Below, one piece after another: positions 33,101 to 47,975 of a stretch of 64,000 nt of DNA (position 1 is its first letter; the number at the start of each line of letters is the position of its first letter). The position numbers and the translations under genes were made by a program. The notes below the pieces were generated by a model. It was given only the letters and a program-made list of their open reading frames with translations, ran no database searches and had not been told where the DNA came from. Location of the stretch: positions 49,646,760 through 49,710,759 of the forward strand of contig CP136069.1 in assembly GCA_032622095.1 (NCBI GenBank). The letters run 5' to 3'. The stretch comes from Siphonodentalium dalli (Eukaryota; Mollusca; Scaphopoda; Gadilida; Siphonodentaliidae).

Positions 33101-36100
33101 GTCCCGAACAAATCAACTATAAACAAATAATCCGCTGATCGTCCCGAACAAATCAACTATAAACAAACAATCCGCTGATCGTCCAGAACAAATCAACTAT
33201 AAACAAACAATCCGCTAATCGTCCCGAACAAATCAGCTATAAACAAACAATCCGCTAATCGTCCAAAACAAATCAACTATAAACAAACAATCCGCTGATC
33301 GTCCAGAACAAATCAGCTACAAACAAACAATCCGCTGATCGTCCAGAACAAATCAACTAGAAACAAACAATCCGCTGATCGTCCCGAACAAATCAACTAT
33401 AAACAAACAATCCGCTGATCGTCCCGAACAAATCAACTATAAACAAACAATCCGCTGATCGTCCCGAACAAATCAACTATAAACAAACAATCCGCTGATC
33501 GTCCCGAACAAATCAACTATAAACAAACAATCCGCTGATCGTCCCAGAACAAATCAACTATAAACAAACAATCCGCTGATCGTCACGAACAAATCAACTA
33601 TAAACAAACAAGCCGCTGATCGTCCCGAACAAATCAACTATAAACAAACAATCCGCTGATCGTCCAGAACAAATCAACTATAAACAAACAATCCGCTGAT
33701 CGTCACGAACAAATCAACTATAAACAAACAAGCCGCTGATCGTCCCGAACAAATCAACTATAAACAAACAATCCGCTAATCGTCCAAAACAAATCAACTA
33801 TATAAAAACAATCCGCTGATCGTCCCGAACAAATCAACTATAAACAAACAATCCGCTGATCGTCCCGAACAAATCAACTATTAACAAACAATCCGCTGAT
33901 CGTCCCGAACAAATCAACTATAAACAAACAATCCGCTGATCGTCCAGAACAAATCAACTATAAACAAACAATCCGCTGATCGTCCCCGAACAAATCAACT
34001 ATATACAAACAATCCGCTGATCGTCACGAACAAATCAACTATAAATAAACAATCCGCTGATCGTCCCGAACAAATCAACTATAAACAAACAATCCGCTGA
34101 TCGTCCAGAACAAATCAACTATAAACAAACAATCCGCTGATCGTCCAGAACAAATCAGCTATAAACAAACAATCCGCTGATCGTCCCGAACAAATCAACT
34201 ATAAACAAACAATCCACTGATCGTCCCGAACAAATCAACTATAAACAAACAATCCGCTGATCGTCCAGAACAAATCAGCTATAAACAAACAATCCGCTGA
34301 TCGTCCCGAACAAATCAACTATAAACAAACAATCCGCTGATCGTCCCGAACAAATCAACTATAAACAAACAATCCGCTGATCGTCCAGAACAAATCAACT
34401 ATAAACAAACAATCCGCTGATCGTCCAGAACAAATCAACTATAAACAAACAATCCGCTGATCGTCCCGAACAAATCAACTATAAACAAACAATCCGCTGA
34501 TCGTCCAGAACAAATCAACTATAAACAAACAATCCGCTAATCGTCCAGAACAAATCAACTATAAACAAACAATCCGCTAATCGTCCAGAACAAATCAACT
34601 ATAAACAAACAATCCGCTGATCGTCCAGAACAAATCAGCTATAAACAAACAATCCGCTGATCGTCCCGAACAAATCAACTATAAACAAACAATCCGCTGA
34701 TCGTCCCGAACAAATCAACTATAAACAAACAATCCGCTGATCGTCCAGAACAAATCAACTATAAACAAACAATCCGCTGATCGTCCAGAACAAATCAACT
34801 ATAAACAAACAATCCGCTGATCGTCCAGAACAAATCAACAATTTACAAACAATCCGCTGATCGTCACGAACAAATCAACTATAAACAAACAATCCGCTGA
34901 TCGTCCCGAACAAATCAACTATAAACAAACAATCCGCTGATCGTCCAGAACAAATCAACTATAAACAAACAATCCGCTGATCGTCCAGAACAAATCAACT
35001 ATAAACAAACAATCCGCTGATCGTCACGAACAAATCAACTATAAACAAACAATCCGCTGATCGTCCCGAACAAATCAACTATAAACAAACAATCCGCTGA
35101 TCGTCCAGAACAAATCAACTATAAACAAACAATCCGCTGATCGTCCAGAACAAATCAGCTATAAACAAACAATCCGCTGATCGTCCCGAACAAATCAACT
35201 ATAAACAAACAATCCGCTAATCGTCCAAAACAAATCAACTATAAACAAACAATCCGCTGATCGTCCAGAACAAATCAGCTATAAACAAACAATCCGCTGA
35301 TCGTCCCGAACAAATCAACTATAAACAAACAATCCGCTAATCGTCCAAAACAAATCAACTATAAACAAACAATCCGCTGATCGTCCCGAACAAATCAACT
35401 ATAAACGAACAATCCGCTGATCGTCCAGAACAAATCAACTATATACAAACAATCCGCTGATCGTCACGAACAAATCAACTATAAACAAACAATCCGCTGA
35501 TCGTCCCGAACAAATCAACTATATACAAACAATCCGCTGATCGTCCAGAACAAATCAACTATAAACAAACAATCCGCTGATCGTCCAGAACAAATCAGCT
35601 ATAAACAAACAATCCGCCGATCGTCCCGAACAAATCAGCTATAAACAAACAATCCGCTGATCGTCCCGAACAAATCAACTATAAACAAACAATCCGCTGA
35701 TCGTCCAGAACAAATCAACTATAAACAAACAATCCGCTGATCGTCCCGAACAAATCAGCTATAAACAAACAATCCGCTGATCGTCCAGAACAAATCAGCT
35801 ATAAACAAACAATCCGCTGATCCTCCAGAACAAATCAACTATAAACAAACAATCCGCTGATCGTCCAGAACAAATCAACTATAAACAAACAATCCGCTGA
35901 TCGTCCCGAACAAATCAGCTATAAACAAACATCCGCTGATCGTCCAGAACAAATCAGCTATAAACAAACAATCCGCTGATCGTCCAGAACAAATCAACTA
36001 TAAACAAACAATCCGCTGATCGTCCAGAACAAATCAACTATAAACAAACAATCCGCTGATCGTCCAGAACAAATCAACTATAAACAAACAATCCGCTGAT

Positions 36101-39100
36101 CGTCCCGAACAAATCAACTATAAACAAACAATCCGCTAATCGTCCAGAACAAATCAACTATAAACAAACAATCCGCTGATCGTCCCGAACAAATCAGCTA
36201 TAAACAAACAATCCGCTGATCGTCCAGAACAAATCAACTATAAACAAACAATCCGCTGATCGTCCCCGAACAAATCAGCTATAAACAAACAATCCGCTGA
36301 TCGTCCAGAACAAATCAACTATAAACAAACAATCCGCTGATCGTCCAGAACAAATCAGCTATAAACAAACAATTCGCTGATCGCCCCGAACAAATCAGCT
36401 ATAAACAAACAATCCGCTGATCGTCCCGAACAAATCAGCTATAAACAAACAATCCGCTGATCGTCCCGAACAAATCAGCTATAAACAAACAATCCGCTGA
36501 TCGTCCAGAACAAATCAGCTATAAACAAACAATCCGCTGATCGTCCCGAACAAATCAGCTATAAACAAACAATCCGCTAATCGTCCAGAACAAATCAACT
36601 ATAAACAAACAATCCGCTGATCGTCCCGAACAAATCAACTATAAACAAACAATCCGCTGATCGTCCAGAACAAATCAACTATAAACAAACAATCCGCTGA
36701 TCGTCCAGAACAAATCAACTATAAACAAACAATCCGCTGATCGTCCAGAACAAATCAAATATAAACAAACAATCCGCTGATCGTCCCGAACAAATCAACT
36801 AAAAACAAACAATCCGCTGATCGTCCCGAACAAATCAACTATAAACAAACAATCCGCTGATCGTCCAGAACAAATCAACTATAAACAAACAATCCGCTGA
36901 TCGTCACGAACAAATCAACTATAAACAAACAATCCGCTGATCGTCCAGAACAAATCAACTATAAACAAACAATCCGCTGATCGTCCAGAACAAATCAACT
37001 ATAAACAAACAATCCGCTGATCGTCCCGAACAAATCAACTACATGTATAAACAAACAATCCGCTAATCGTCCAGAACAAATCAACTATAAACAAACAATC
37101 CGCTGATCGTCCCGAACAAATCAGCTATAAACAAACAATCCGCTGATCGTCCAGAACAAATCAACAATTTACAAACAATCCGCTGATCGTCACGAACAAA
37201 TCAACTATAAACAAACAATCCGCTGATCGTCCAGAACAAATCAACTATAAACAAACAATCCGCTGATCGTCCCGAACAAATCAGCTATAAACAAACAATT
37301 CGCTGATCGCCCCGAACAAATCAGCTATAAACAAACAATCCGCTGATCGTCCCGAACAAATCAGCTATAAACAAACAATCCGCTGATCGTCCCGAACAAA
37401 TCAGCTATAAACAAACAATCCGCTGATCGTCCAGAACAAATCAGCTATAAACAAACAATCCGCTGATCGTCCCGAACAAATCAGCTATAAACAAACAATC
37501 CGCTAATCGTCCAGAACAAATCAACTATAAACAAACAATCCGCTGATCGTCCCGAACAAATCAACTATAAACAAACAATCCGCTGATCGTCCAGAACAAA
37601 TCAACTATAAACAAACAATCCGCTGATCGTCCAGAACAAATCAACTATAAACAAACAATCCGCTGATCGTCCAGAACAAATCAACTATAAAAAAACAATC
37701 CGCTGATCGTCCAGAACAAATCAACTATAAACAAACAATCCGCTGATCGTCCAGAACAAATCAACTATAAACAAACAATCCGCTAATCGTCCCGAACAAA
37801 TCAACTATAAACAAACAATCCGCTGATCGTCCAGAACAAATCAACTATAAACAAACAATCCGCTGATCGTCCCGAACAAATCAACTATAAACAAACAATC
37901 CGCTGATCGTCCGGAACAAATCAACTATAAACAAACAATCCGCTAATCGTCCAGAACAAATCAACTATAAACAAACAATCCGCTGATCGTCCAGAACAAA
38001 TCAACTATAAACAAACAATCCGCTGATCGTCCCGAACAAATCAACTATAAACAAACAATCCGCTGATCGTCCAGAACAAATCAACTATAAACAAACAATC
38101 CGCTGATCGTCCAGAACAAATCAACTATAAACAAACAATCCGCTGATCGTCCCGAACAAATCAACTATAAACAAACAATCCGCTGATCGTCCAGAACAAA
38201 TCAACTATAAACAAACAATCCGCTGATCGTCCAGAACAAATCAACTATAAACAAACAATCCGCTGATCGTCCAGAACAAATCAACTATAAACAAACAATC
38301 CGCTGATCGTCCAGAACAAATCAACTATAAACAAACAATCCGCTGATCGTCCAGAACAAATCAACTATAAACAAACAATCCGCTGATCGTCCCGAACAAA
38401 TCAACTATAAACAAACAATCCGCTGATCGTCCAGAACAAATCAACTATAAACAAACAATCCGCTGATCGTCCAGAACAAATCAACTATAAACAAACAATC
38501 CGCTAATCGTCCCGAACAAATCAACTATAAACAAACAATCCGCTGATCGTCCAGAACAAATCAACTATAAACAAACAATCCGCTGATCGTCCCGAACAAA
38601 TCAACTATAAACAAACAATCCGCTGATCGTCCGGAACAAATCAACTATAAACAAACAATCCGCTAATCGTCCAGAACAAATCAACTATAAAACAAACAAT
38701 CCGCTGATCGTCCAGAACAAATCAACTATAAACAAACAATCCGCTGATCGTCCCGAACAAATCAACTATAAACAAACAATCCGCTGATCGTCCAGAACAA
38801 ATCAACTATAAACAAACAATCCGCTGATCGTCCAGAACAAATCAACTATAAACAAACAATCCGCTGATCGTCCCGAACAAATCAACTATAAACAAACAAT
38901 CCGCTGATCGTCCAGAACAAATCAACTATAAACAAACAATCCGCTGATCGTCCAGAACAAATCAACTATAAACAAACAATCCGCTGATCGTCCAGAACAA
39001 ATCAACTATAAACAAACAATCCGCTGATCGTCCAGAACAAATCAACTATAAACAAACAATCCGCTGATCGTCCAGAACAAATCAACTATAAACAAACAAT

Positions 39101-42100
39101 CCGCTGATCGTCCCGAACAAATCAACTATAAACAAACAATCCGCTGATCGTCCCGAACAAATCAACTATAAACAAACAATCCGCTGATCGTCCCCGAACA
39201 AATCAACTATTAACAAACAATCCGCTGATCGTCCCGAACAAATCAACTATAAACAAACAATCCGCTGATCGTCCAGAACAAATCAACTATAAACAAACAA
39301 TCCGCTGATCGTCCCGAACAAATCAACTATATACAAACAATCCGCTGATCGTCACGAACAAATCAACTATAAACAAACAATCCGCTGATCGTCCCGAACA
39401 AATCAACTATAAACAAACAATCCGCTGATCGTCCCGAACAAATCAACTATAAACAAACAATCCGCTGATCGTCCAGAACAAATCAACTATAAACAAACAA
39501 TCCGCTGATCGTCCAGAACAAATCAACTATAAACAAACAATCCGCTGATCGTCCCGAACAAATCAACTATAAACAAACAATCCGCTAATCGTCCAGAACA
39601 AATCAACTATAAACAAACAATCCGCTGATCGTCCAGAACAAATCAGCTATAAACAAACAATCCGCTGATCGTCCCGAACAAATCAACTATAAACAAACAA
39701 TCCGCTGATCGTCCCGAACAAATCAACTATAAACAAACAATCCGCTGATCGTCCAGAACAAATCAACTATAAACAAACAATCCGCTGATCGTCCAGAACA
39801 AATCAACTATAAACAAACAATCCGCTGATCGTCCAGAACAAATCAACAATTTACAAACAATCCGCTGATCGTCACGAACAAATCAACTATAAACAAACAA
39901 TCCGCTGATCGTCCCGAACAAATCAACTATAAACAAACAATCCGCTGATCGTCCAGAACAAATCAGCTATAAACAAACAATCCGCTGATCGTCCCGAACA
40001 AATCAACTATAAACAAACAATCCGCTGATCGTCCAGAACAAATCAACAATTTACAAACAATCCGCTGATCGTCACGAACAAATCAACTATAAACAAACAA
40101 TCCGCTGATCGTCCAGAACAAATCAGCTATAAACAAACAATCCGCTGATCGTCCAGAACAAATCAACTATAAACAAACAATCCGCTGATCGTCCAGAACA
40201 AATCAACAATTTACAAACAATCCGCTGATCGTCACGAACAAATCAACTATAAACAAACAATCCGCTGATCGTCCCGAACAAATCAACTATAAACAAACAA
40301 TCCGCTGATCGTCCAGAACAAATCAGCTATAAACAAACAATCCGCTGATCGTCCCGAACAAATCAACTATAAACAAACAATCCGCTAATCGTCCAAAACA
40401 AATCAACTATAAACAAACAATCCGCTGATTGTCCAGAACAAATCAGCTATAAACAAACAATCCGCTGATCGTCCCGAACAAATCAACTATAAACAAACAA
40501 TCCGCTAATCGTCCAAAACAAATCAACTATAAACAAACAATCCGCTGATCGTCCCGAACAAATCAACTATAAACGAACAATCCGCTGATCGTCCAGAACA
40601 AATCAACTATAAACAAACAATCGGCTGATCGTCACGAACAAATCAGCTATAAACAAACAATCCGCTGATCGTCACGAACAAATCAGCTATAAACAAACAA
40701 TCCGCTGATCGTCCCGAACAAATCAGCTATAAACAAACAATCCGCTGATCGTCCCGAACAAATCAGCTATAAACAAACAATCCGCTGATCGTCCAGAACA
40801 AATCAACTATAAACAAACAATCCGCTGATCGTCCAGAACAAATCAACTATAAACAAACAATCCGCTGATCGTCCAGAACAAATCAACTATAAACAAACAA
40901 TCCGCTGATCGTCCAGAACAAATCAACTATAAACAAACAATCCGCTGATCGTCCCGAACAAATCAACTATAAACAAACAATCCGCTGATCGTCCGGAACA
41001 AATCAACTATAAACAAACAATCCGCTAATCGTCCAGAACAAATCAACTATAAACAAACAATCCGCTGATCGTCCAGAACAAATCAACTATAAACAAACAA
41101 TCCGCTGATCGTCCCGAACAAATCAACTATAAACAAACAATCCGCTGATCGTCCAGAACAAATCAACTATAAACAAACAATCCGCTGATCGTCCAGAACA
41201 AATCAACTATAAACAAACAATCCGCTGATCGTCCCGAACAAATCAACTATAAACAAACAATCCGCTGATCGTCCAGAACAAATCAACTATAAACAAACAA
41301 TCCGCTGATCGTCCAGAACAAATCAACTATAAACAAACAATCCGCTGATCGTCCAGAACAAATCAACTATAAACAAACAATCCGCTGATCGTCCCGAACA
41401 AATCAACTATAAACAAACAATCCGCTGATCGTCCCGAACAAATCAACTATAAACAAACAATCCGCTGATCGTCCCGAACAAATCAACTATTAACAAACAA
41501 TCCGCTGATCGTCCCGAACAAATCAACTATAAACAAACAATCCGCTGATCGTCCAGAACAAATCAACTATAAACAAACAATCCGCTGATCGTCCCGAACA
41601 AATCAACTATATACAAACAATCCGCTGATCGTCACGAACAAATCAACTATAAACAAACAATCCGCTGATCGTCCCGAACAAATCAACTATAAACAAACAA
41701 TCCGCTGATCGTCCCGAACAAATCAACTAAAAACAAACAATCCGCTGATCGTCCAGAACAAATCAACTATAAACAAACAATCCGCTGATCGTCCAGAACA
41801 AATCAACTATAAACAAACAATCCGCTGATCGTCCCGAACAAATCAACTATAAACAAACAATCCGCTAATCGTCCAGAACAAATCAACTATAAACAAACAA
41901 TCCGCTGATCGTCCAGAACAAATCAGCTATAAACAAACAATCCGCTGATCGTCCCGAACAAATCAACTATAAACAAACAATCCGCTGATCGTCCCGAACA
42001 AATCAACTATAAACAAACAATCCGCTGATCGTCCAGAACAAATCAACTATAAACAAACAATCCGCTGATCGTCCAGAACAAATCAACTATAAACAAACAA

Positions 42101-45100
42101 TCCGCTGATCGTCCAGAACAAATCAACTATAAACAAACAATCCGCTGATCGTCCAGAACAAATCAACAATTTACAAACAATCCGCTGATCGTCACGAACA
42201 AATCAACTATAAACAAACAATCCGCTGATCGTCCCGAACAAATCAACTATAAACAAACAATCCGCTGATCGTCCAGAACAAATCAACTATAAACAAACAA
42301 TCCGCTAATCGTCCAGAACAAATCAACTATAAACAAACAATCCGCTGATCGTCCCGAACAAATCAACTATAAACAAACAATCCGCTGATCGTCCCGAACA
42401 AATCAACTATAAACAAACAATCCGCTGATCGTCCAGAACAAATCAACTATAAACAAACAATCCGCTGATCGTCCAGAACAAATCAACTATAAACAAACAA
42501 TCCGCTGATCGTCCCGAACAAATCAACTATAAACAAACAATCCGCTGATCGTCCCGAACAAATCAACTATAAACAAACAATCCGCTGATCGTCCAGAACA
42601 AATCAACTATAAACAAACAATCCGCTGATCGTCCAGAACAAATCAGCTATAAACAAACAATCCGCTGATCGTCCCGAACAAATCAACTATAAACAAACAA
42701 TCCGCTGATCGTCCAGAACAAATCAGCTATAAACAAACAATCCGCTGATCGTCCCGAACAAATCAACTATAAACAAACAATCCGCTGATCGTCCAGAACA
42801 AATCAACAATTTACAAACAATCCGCTGATCGTCACGAACAAATCAACTATAAACAAACAATCCGCTGATCGTCCAGAACAAATCAGCTATAAACAAACAA
42901 TCCGCTGATCGTCCAGAACAAATCAACTATAAACAAACAATCCGCTGATCGTCCAGAACAAATCAACAATTTACAAACAATCCGCTGATCGTCACGAACA
43001 AATCAACTATAAACAAACAATCCGCTGATCGTCCCGAACAAATCAACTATAAACAAACAATCCGCTGATCGTCCAGAACAAATCAGCTATAAACAAACAA
43101 TCCGCTGATCGTCCCGAACAAATCAACTATAAACAAACAATCCGCTAATCGTCCAAAACAAATCAACTATAAACAAACAATCCGCTGATCGTCCAGAACA
43201 AATCAGCTATAAACAAACAATCCGCTGATCGTCCCGAACAAATCAACTATAAACAAACAATCCGCTAATCGTCCAAAACAAATCAACTATAAACAAACAA
43301 TCCGCTGATCGTCCCGAACAAATCAACTATAAACGAACAATCCGCTGATCGTCCAGAACAAATCAACTATAAACAAACAATCGGCTGATCGTCACGAACA
43401 AATCAGCTATAAACAAACAATCCGCTGATCGTCACGAACAAATCAACTATAAACAAACAATCCGCTGATCGTCCCGAACAAATCAACTATAAACAAACAA
43501 TCCGCTGATCGTCACGAACAAATCAACTATAAACAAACAATCCGCTGATCGTCCCGAACAAATCAACTATAAACAAACAATCCGCTGATCGTCCAGAACA
43601 AATCAACTATAAACAAACAATCCGCTGATCGTCCAGAACAAATCAGCTATAAACAAACAATCCACCGATCGTCCCGAACAAATCAGCTATAAACAAACAA
43701 TCCGCTGATCGTCCCGAACAAATCAACTATAAACAAACAATCCGCTGATCGTCCAGAACAAATCAACTATAAACAAACAATCCGCTGATCGTCCAGAACA
43801 AATCAACTATAAACAAACAATCCGCTGATCGTCCAGAACAAATCAACTATAAACAAACAATCCGCTGATCGTCACGAACAAATCAACTATAAACAAACAA
43901 TCCGCTGATCGTCCCGAACAAATCAACTATAAACAAACAATCCGCTGATCGTCCCGAACAAATCAGCTATAAACAAACAATCCGCTGATCGTCCAGAACA
44001 AATCAGCTATAAACAAACAATCCGCTGATCGTCCCGAACAAATCAACTATAAACAAACAATCCGCTGATCGTCCAGAACAAATCAACTATAAACAAACAA
44101 TCCGCTGATCGTCCAGAACAAATCAGCTATAAACAAACAATCCGCTGATCGTCCCGAACAAATCAGCTATAAACAAACATCCGCTGATCGTCCAGAACAA
44201 ATCAGCTATAAACAAACAATCCGCTGATCGTCCAGAACAAATCAACTATAAACAAACAATCCGCTGATCGTCCAGAACAAATCAACTATAAACAAACAAT
44301 CCGCTGATCGTCCAGAACAAATCAACTATAAACAAACAATCCGCTGATCGTCCCGAACAAATCAACTATAAACAAACAGTCCGCTAATCGTCCAGAACAA
44401 ATCAACTATAAACAAACAATCCGCTGATCGTCCCGAACAAATCAGCTATAAACAAACAATCCGCTGATCGTCCCGAACAAATCAACTATAAACAAACAAT
44501 CCGCTGATCGTCCAGAACAAATCAACTATAAACAAACAATCCGCTGATCGTCCCGAACAAATCAGCTATAAATAAACAATCCGCTGATCGTCCAGAACAA
44601 ATCAGCTATAAACAAACAATCCGCTGATCGTCCCGAACAAATCAACTATAAACAAACAATCCGCTGATCGTCCAGAACAAATCAACTATAAACAAACAAT
44701 CCGCTGATCGTCCAGAACAAATCAGCTATAAACAAACAATCCGCTGATCGTCCCGAACAAATCAGCTATAAACAAACATCCGCTGATCGTCCAGAACAAA
44801 TCAGCTATAAACAAACAATCCGCTGATCGTCCAGAACAAATCAACTATAAACAAACAATCCGCTGATCGTCCAGAACAAATCAACTATAAACAAACAATC
44901 CGCTGATCGTCCAGAACAAATCAACTATAAACAAACAATCCGCTGATCGTCCCGAACAAATCAACTATAAACAAACAGTCCGCTAATCGTCCAGAACAAA
45001 TCAACTATAAACAAACAATCCGCTGATCGTCCCGAACAAATCAGCTATAAACAAACAATCCGCTGATCGTCCAGAACAAATCAACTATAAACAAACAATC

Positions 45101-46401
45101 CGCTGATCGTCCCGAACAAATCAGCTATAAACAAACAATCCGCTGATCGTCCAGAACAAATCAACTATAAACAAACAATCCGCTGATCGTCCCGAACAAA
45201 TCAGCTATAAACAAACAATTCGCTGATCGCCCCGAACAAATCAGCTATAAACAAACAATCCGCTGATCGTCCCGAACAAATCAGCTATAAACAAACAATC
45301 CGCTGATCGTCCCGAACAAATCAGCTATAAACAAACAATCCGCTGATCGTCCAGAACAAATCAGCTATAAACAAACAATCCGCTGATCGTCCCGAACAAA
45401 TCAGCTATAAACAAACAATCCGCTAATCGTCCAGAACAAATCAACTATAAACAAACAATCCGCTGATCGTCCCGAACAAATCAACTATAAACAAACAATC
45501 CGCTGATCGTCCAGAACAAATCAACTATAAACAAACAATCCGCTGATAGTCCAGAACAAATCAACTATAAACAAACAATCCGCTGATCGTCCAGAACAAA
45601 TCAACTATAAACAAACAATCCGCTGATCGTCCAGAACAAATCAACTATAAACAAACAATCCGCTGATCGTCCAGAACAAATCAAATATAAACAAACAATC
45701 CGCTGATCGTCCCGAACAAATCAACTAAAAACAAACAATCCGCTGATCGTCCCGAACAAATCAACTATAAACAAACAATCCGCTGATCGTCCAGAACAAA
45801 TCAACTATAAACAAACAATCCGCTGATCGTCACGAACAAATCAACTATAAACAAACAATCCGCTGATCGTCCAGAACAAATCAACTATAAACAAACAATC
45901 CGCTGATCGTCCAGAACAAATCAACTATAAACAAACAATCCGCTGATCGTCCCGAACAAATCAGCTATAAACAAACAATCCGCTGATCGTCCAGAACAAA
46001 TCAACTATAAACAAACAATCCGCTGATCGTCCCGAACAAATCAGCTATAAACAAACAATCCGCTGATCGTCCAGAACAAATCAACTATAAACAAACAATC
46101 CGCTGATCGTCCCGAACAAATCAGCTATAAACAAACAATTCGCTGATCGCCCCGAACAAATCAGCTATAAACAAACAATCCGCTGATCGTCCCGAACAAA
46201 TCAGCTATAAACAAACAATCCGCTGATCGTCCCGAACAAATCAGCTATAAACAAACAATCCGCTGATCGTCCAGAACAAATCAGCTATAAACAAACAATC
46301 CGCTGATCGTCCCGAACAAATCAGCTATAAACAAACAATCCGCTGATCGTCCCGAACAAATCAACTATAAACAAACAATCCGCTGATCGTCCAGAACAAA
46401 T
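30127..46401. repeat. 40-bp satellite array, left block (about 407 units)
   Basis: Uninterrupted tandem repeats of 40 bases, with the core AACAAACAATCCGCTGATCG followed by TCCCGAACAAATCAACTATA. Two positions are frequently variable: CCCG or CCAG before AACAAATC, and CAACTA or CAGCTA after it. Rarer variants include GCTAATCG, a 39-base form lacking one C (GATCGTCGGAAC), a 39-base form lacking one A (AAACATCCGC), and CAACAATTTACAAAC. Because 40 is not a multiple of three and one frame has TGA, the array encodes nothing. Larger blocks recur: 37,741-38,460 is repeated at 38,461-39,181, and about 40,021-40,680 at 42,781-43,440. Confidence 0.98.
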
Positions 46402-46461
46402 CTGGGACGGACTGGTGTATAGATGGTAAGAGGTAGGTTTTTCTCACCTTCTATATAAACT
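46402..46461 (+). repeat. R repeat, copy 1 (left junction)
   Basis: A 60-bp sequence starting CTGGGACGGACTGG and ending CTTCTATATAAACT. It contains a stem-loop: TATAGA pairs with TCTATA, GGT with ACC, and GAG with CTC, around a loop of about ten bases, with one mismatch and a two-base bulge. The left neighbour is satellite DNA. The right neighbour is not the usual unit start but an internal part of the unit (AAACCCGTACCCACC), so the unit after this copy is deleted. Confidence 0.95.
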
Positions 46462-47915
46462 AAACCCGTACCCACCACTATGTAAACATATATGTACCCA
46501 CTAATAACCCTCATTCACCCTATACCCCCTCACCATGTTAACTACATCATTGGATGTAAACCCGTGCCCACCAAACAACTTAACCCCATAGAGACAAATA
46601 ACGTCTTATCAACCCCCCCCCCCCACATCAACTGCATGCGTAGATTCGATAGACTCGTGCCCGCCAAACAATCATAATCCCATTGTGTAAACATATATGT
46701 TCATACTGACAACGCCATACCAGTTGTGTGTTCAGCTATAATAACATTATAGAGACCAGACACACAATATCACCCTCCCACCTTAACTACATGCTCGTAA
46801 ATAAACCCGTACCCACCATTATGTAAACATATATGTACCCACTAATAACCCTCATTCACCCTATACCACCCCCCCCCCCCCCCATTTTAACTACATCATT
46901 AGATGTAAACCCGTGCCCACCAAACAACTTAACCCCATAGAGACAAATAACGTCTTATCACCCCCCCCCCCCCCCCACATCAACTGCATGCGTAGATTTG
47001 ATAAACCCGTGCCCGCCAAACAATCATAATCCCATTGTGTAAACATATAGGTTCATACTAACAACGCCATACCAGTTGTGTGTTCAGCTATAATAACATT
47101 ATAGAGACCAGACACACAATATCACCCTCCCATCTTAACTGCATACTCGTACATAAACCCGTGCCCGCCATTATGTAAACGTATATGTGCCTACTAATAA
47201 CCCCCATTCACCCTATACGCTATATCACACCCCCCCCCCCCATTTCAACTACATCATTGGATGTAAACCCGTGCCCACCAAACAAACTTAACCCCATTAT
47301 GTATACATATATGTTCCTACTAATAATCCCATTCGCGCCATCCATGAACGTACATATGTACAATCCCCCCCCCAACAGAAATACAAATGTGCGCCACGAT
47401 TTATTTATATACACAAACACGCATTATTACCCATCCCGCCCCCTCCATCGTGCGTATACTCACACCCATGCCATCCAAGTAATCTGAAATATATGGAAAC
47501 GTCTGCCAATTAAATTAAATTCATCCCCAAAATATATAGACATGTGTATCCATTTCGTCCCAAATAAGATTGTTGATACCCACACCAACCTAACAACATG
47601 TCTATAAACCCATTCATGTACCTGAACCGAACCCTAAATGTATTTATGTAATAAGTAATACACCCATTCCTTTCCAGATAAATTCCAAATATCTAAAATG
47701 ATCCGAGCTCAAATTCGCTCAATATTCTTTTGATTTTCTAAAAATCGGTTCACACTCTGACGAGACTTTACCGAATTAATATAGGTTTATCACTTGATAA
47801 AACTATATCAAATTAGTCGAAACGTCGCCATCAACACTTCATCAAATCTGACCCTCACTGATGTATGTGTGAATATCACGAATGGTAACTCTGATATGCG
47901 ATGTCAGGTGCAACG
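46462..47915. repeat. Shortened U unit (internal deletion)
   Basis: This 1,454-bp segment matches the last quarter of the full unit, equivalent to about 52,826-54,270, and then leads into the second R copy. The junction with R copy 1 sits in TAAAC, which is present both at the end of R and in the unit module, consistent with a deletion between short identical words. Poly-C runs at 46,612-46,624, 46,867-46,884 and 46,959-46,976 break it into modules. Confidence 0.9.
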
Positions 47916-47975
47916 CTGGGACGGACTGGTGTATAGATGGTAAGAGGTAGGTTTTTCTCACCTTCTATATAAACT
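47916..47975 (+). repeat. R repeat, copy 2
   Basis: Identical by eye to the other three copies. It is preceded by GTGCAACG and followed by GATCTGATGTTACG, the normal context inside the concatemer. Confidence 0.95.

Noticed and set aside
30127-46401. CRISPR-like array of regular short repeats
   Set aside because: Units abut directly with no unique spacers, the whole 40 bp is repeated, and the context is eukaryotic satellite DNA.
47850-47900. Hammerhead-like CTGATG ... GAA sequence in U
   Set aside because: Core positions are wrong (CTGATGT instead of CTGANGA, and GAAT instead of GAAA).
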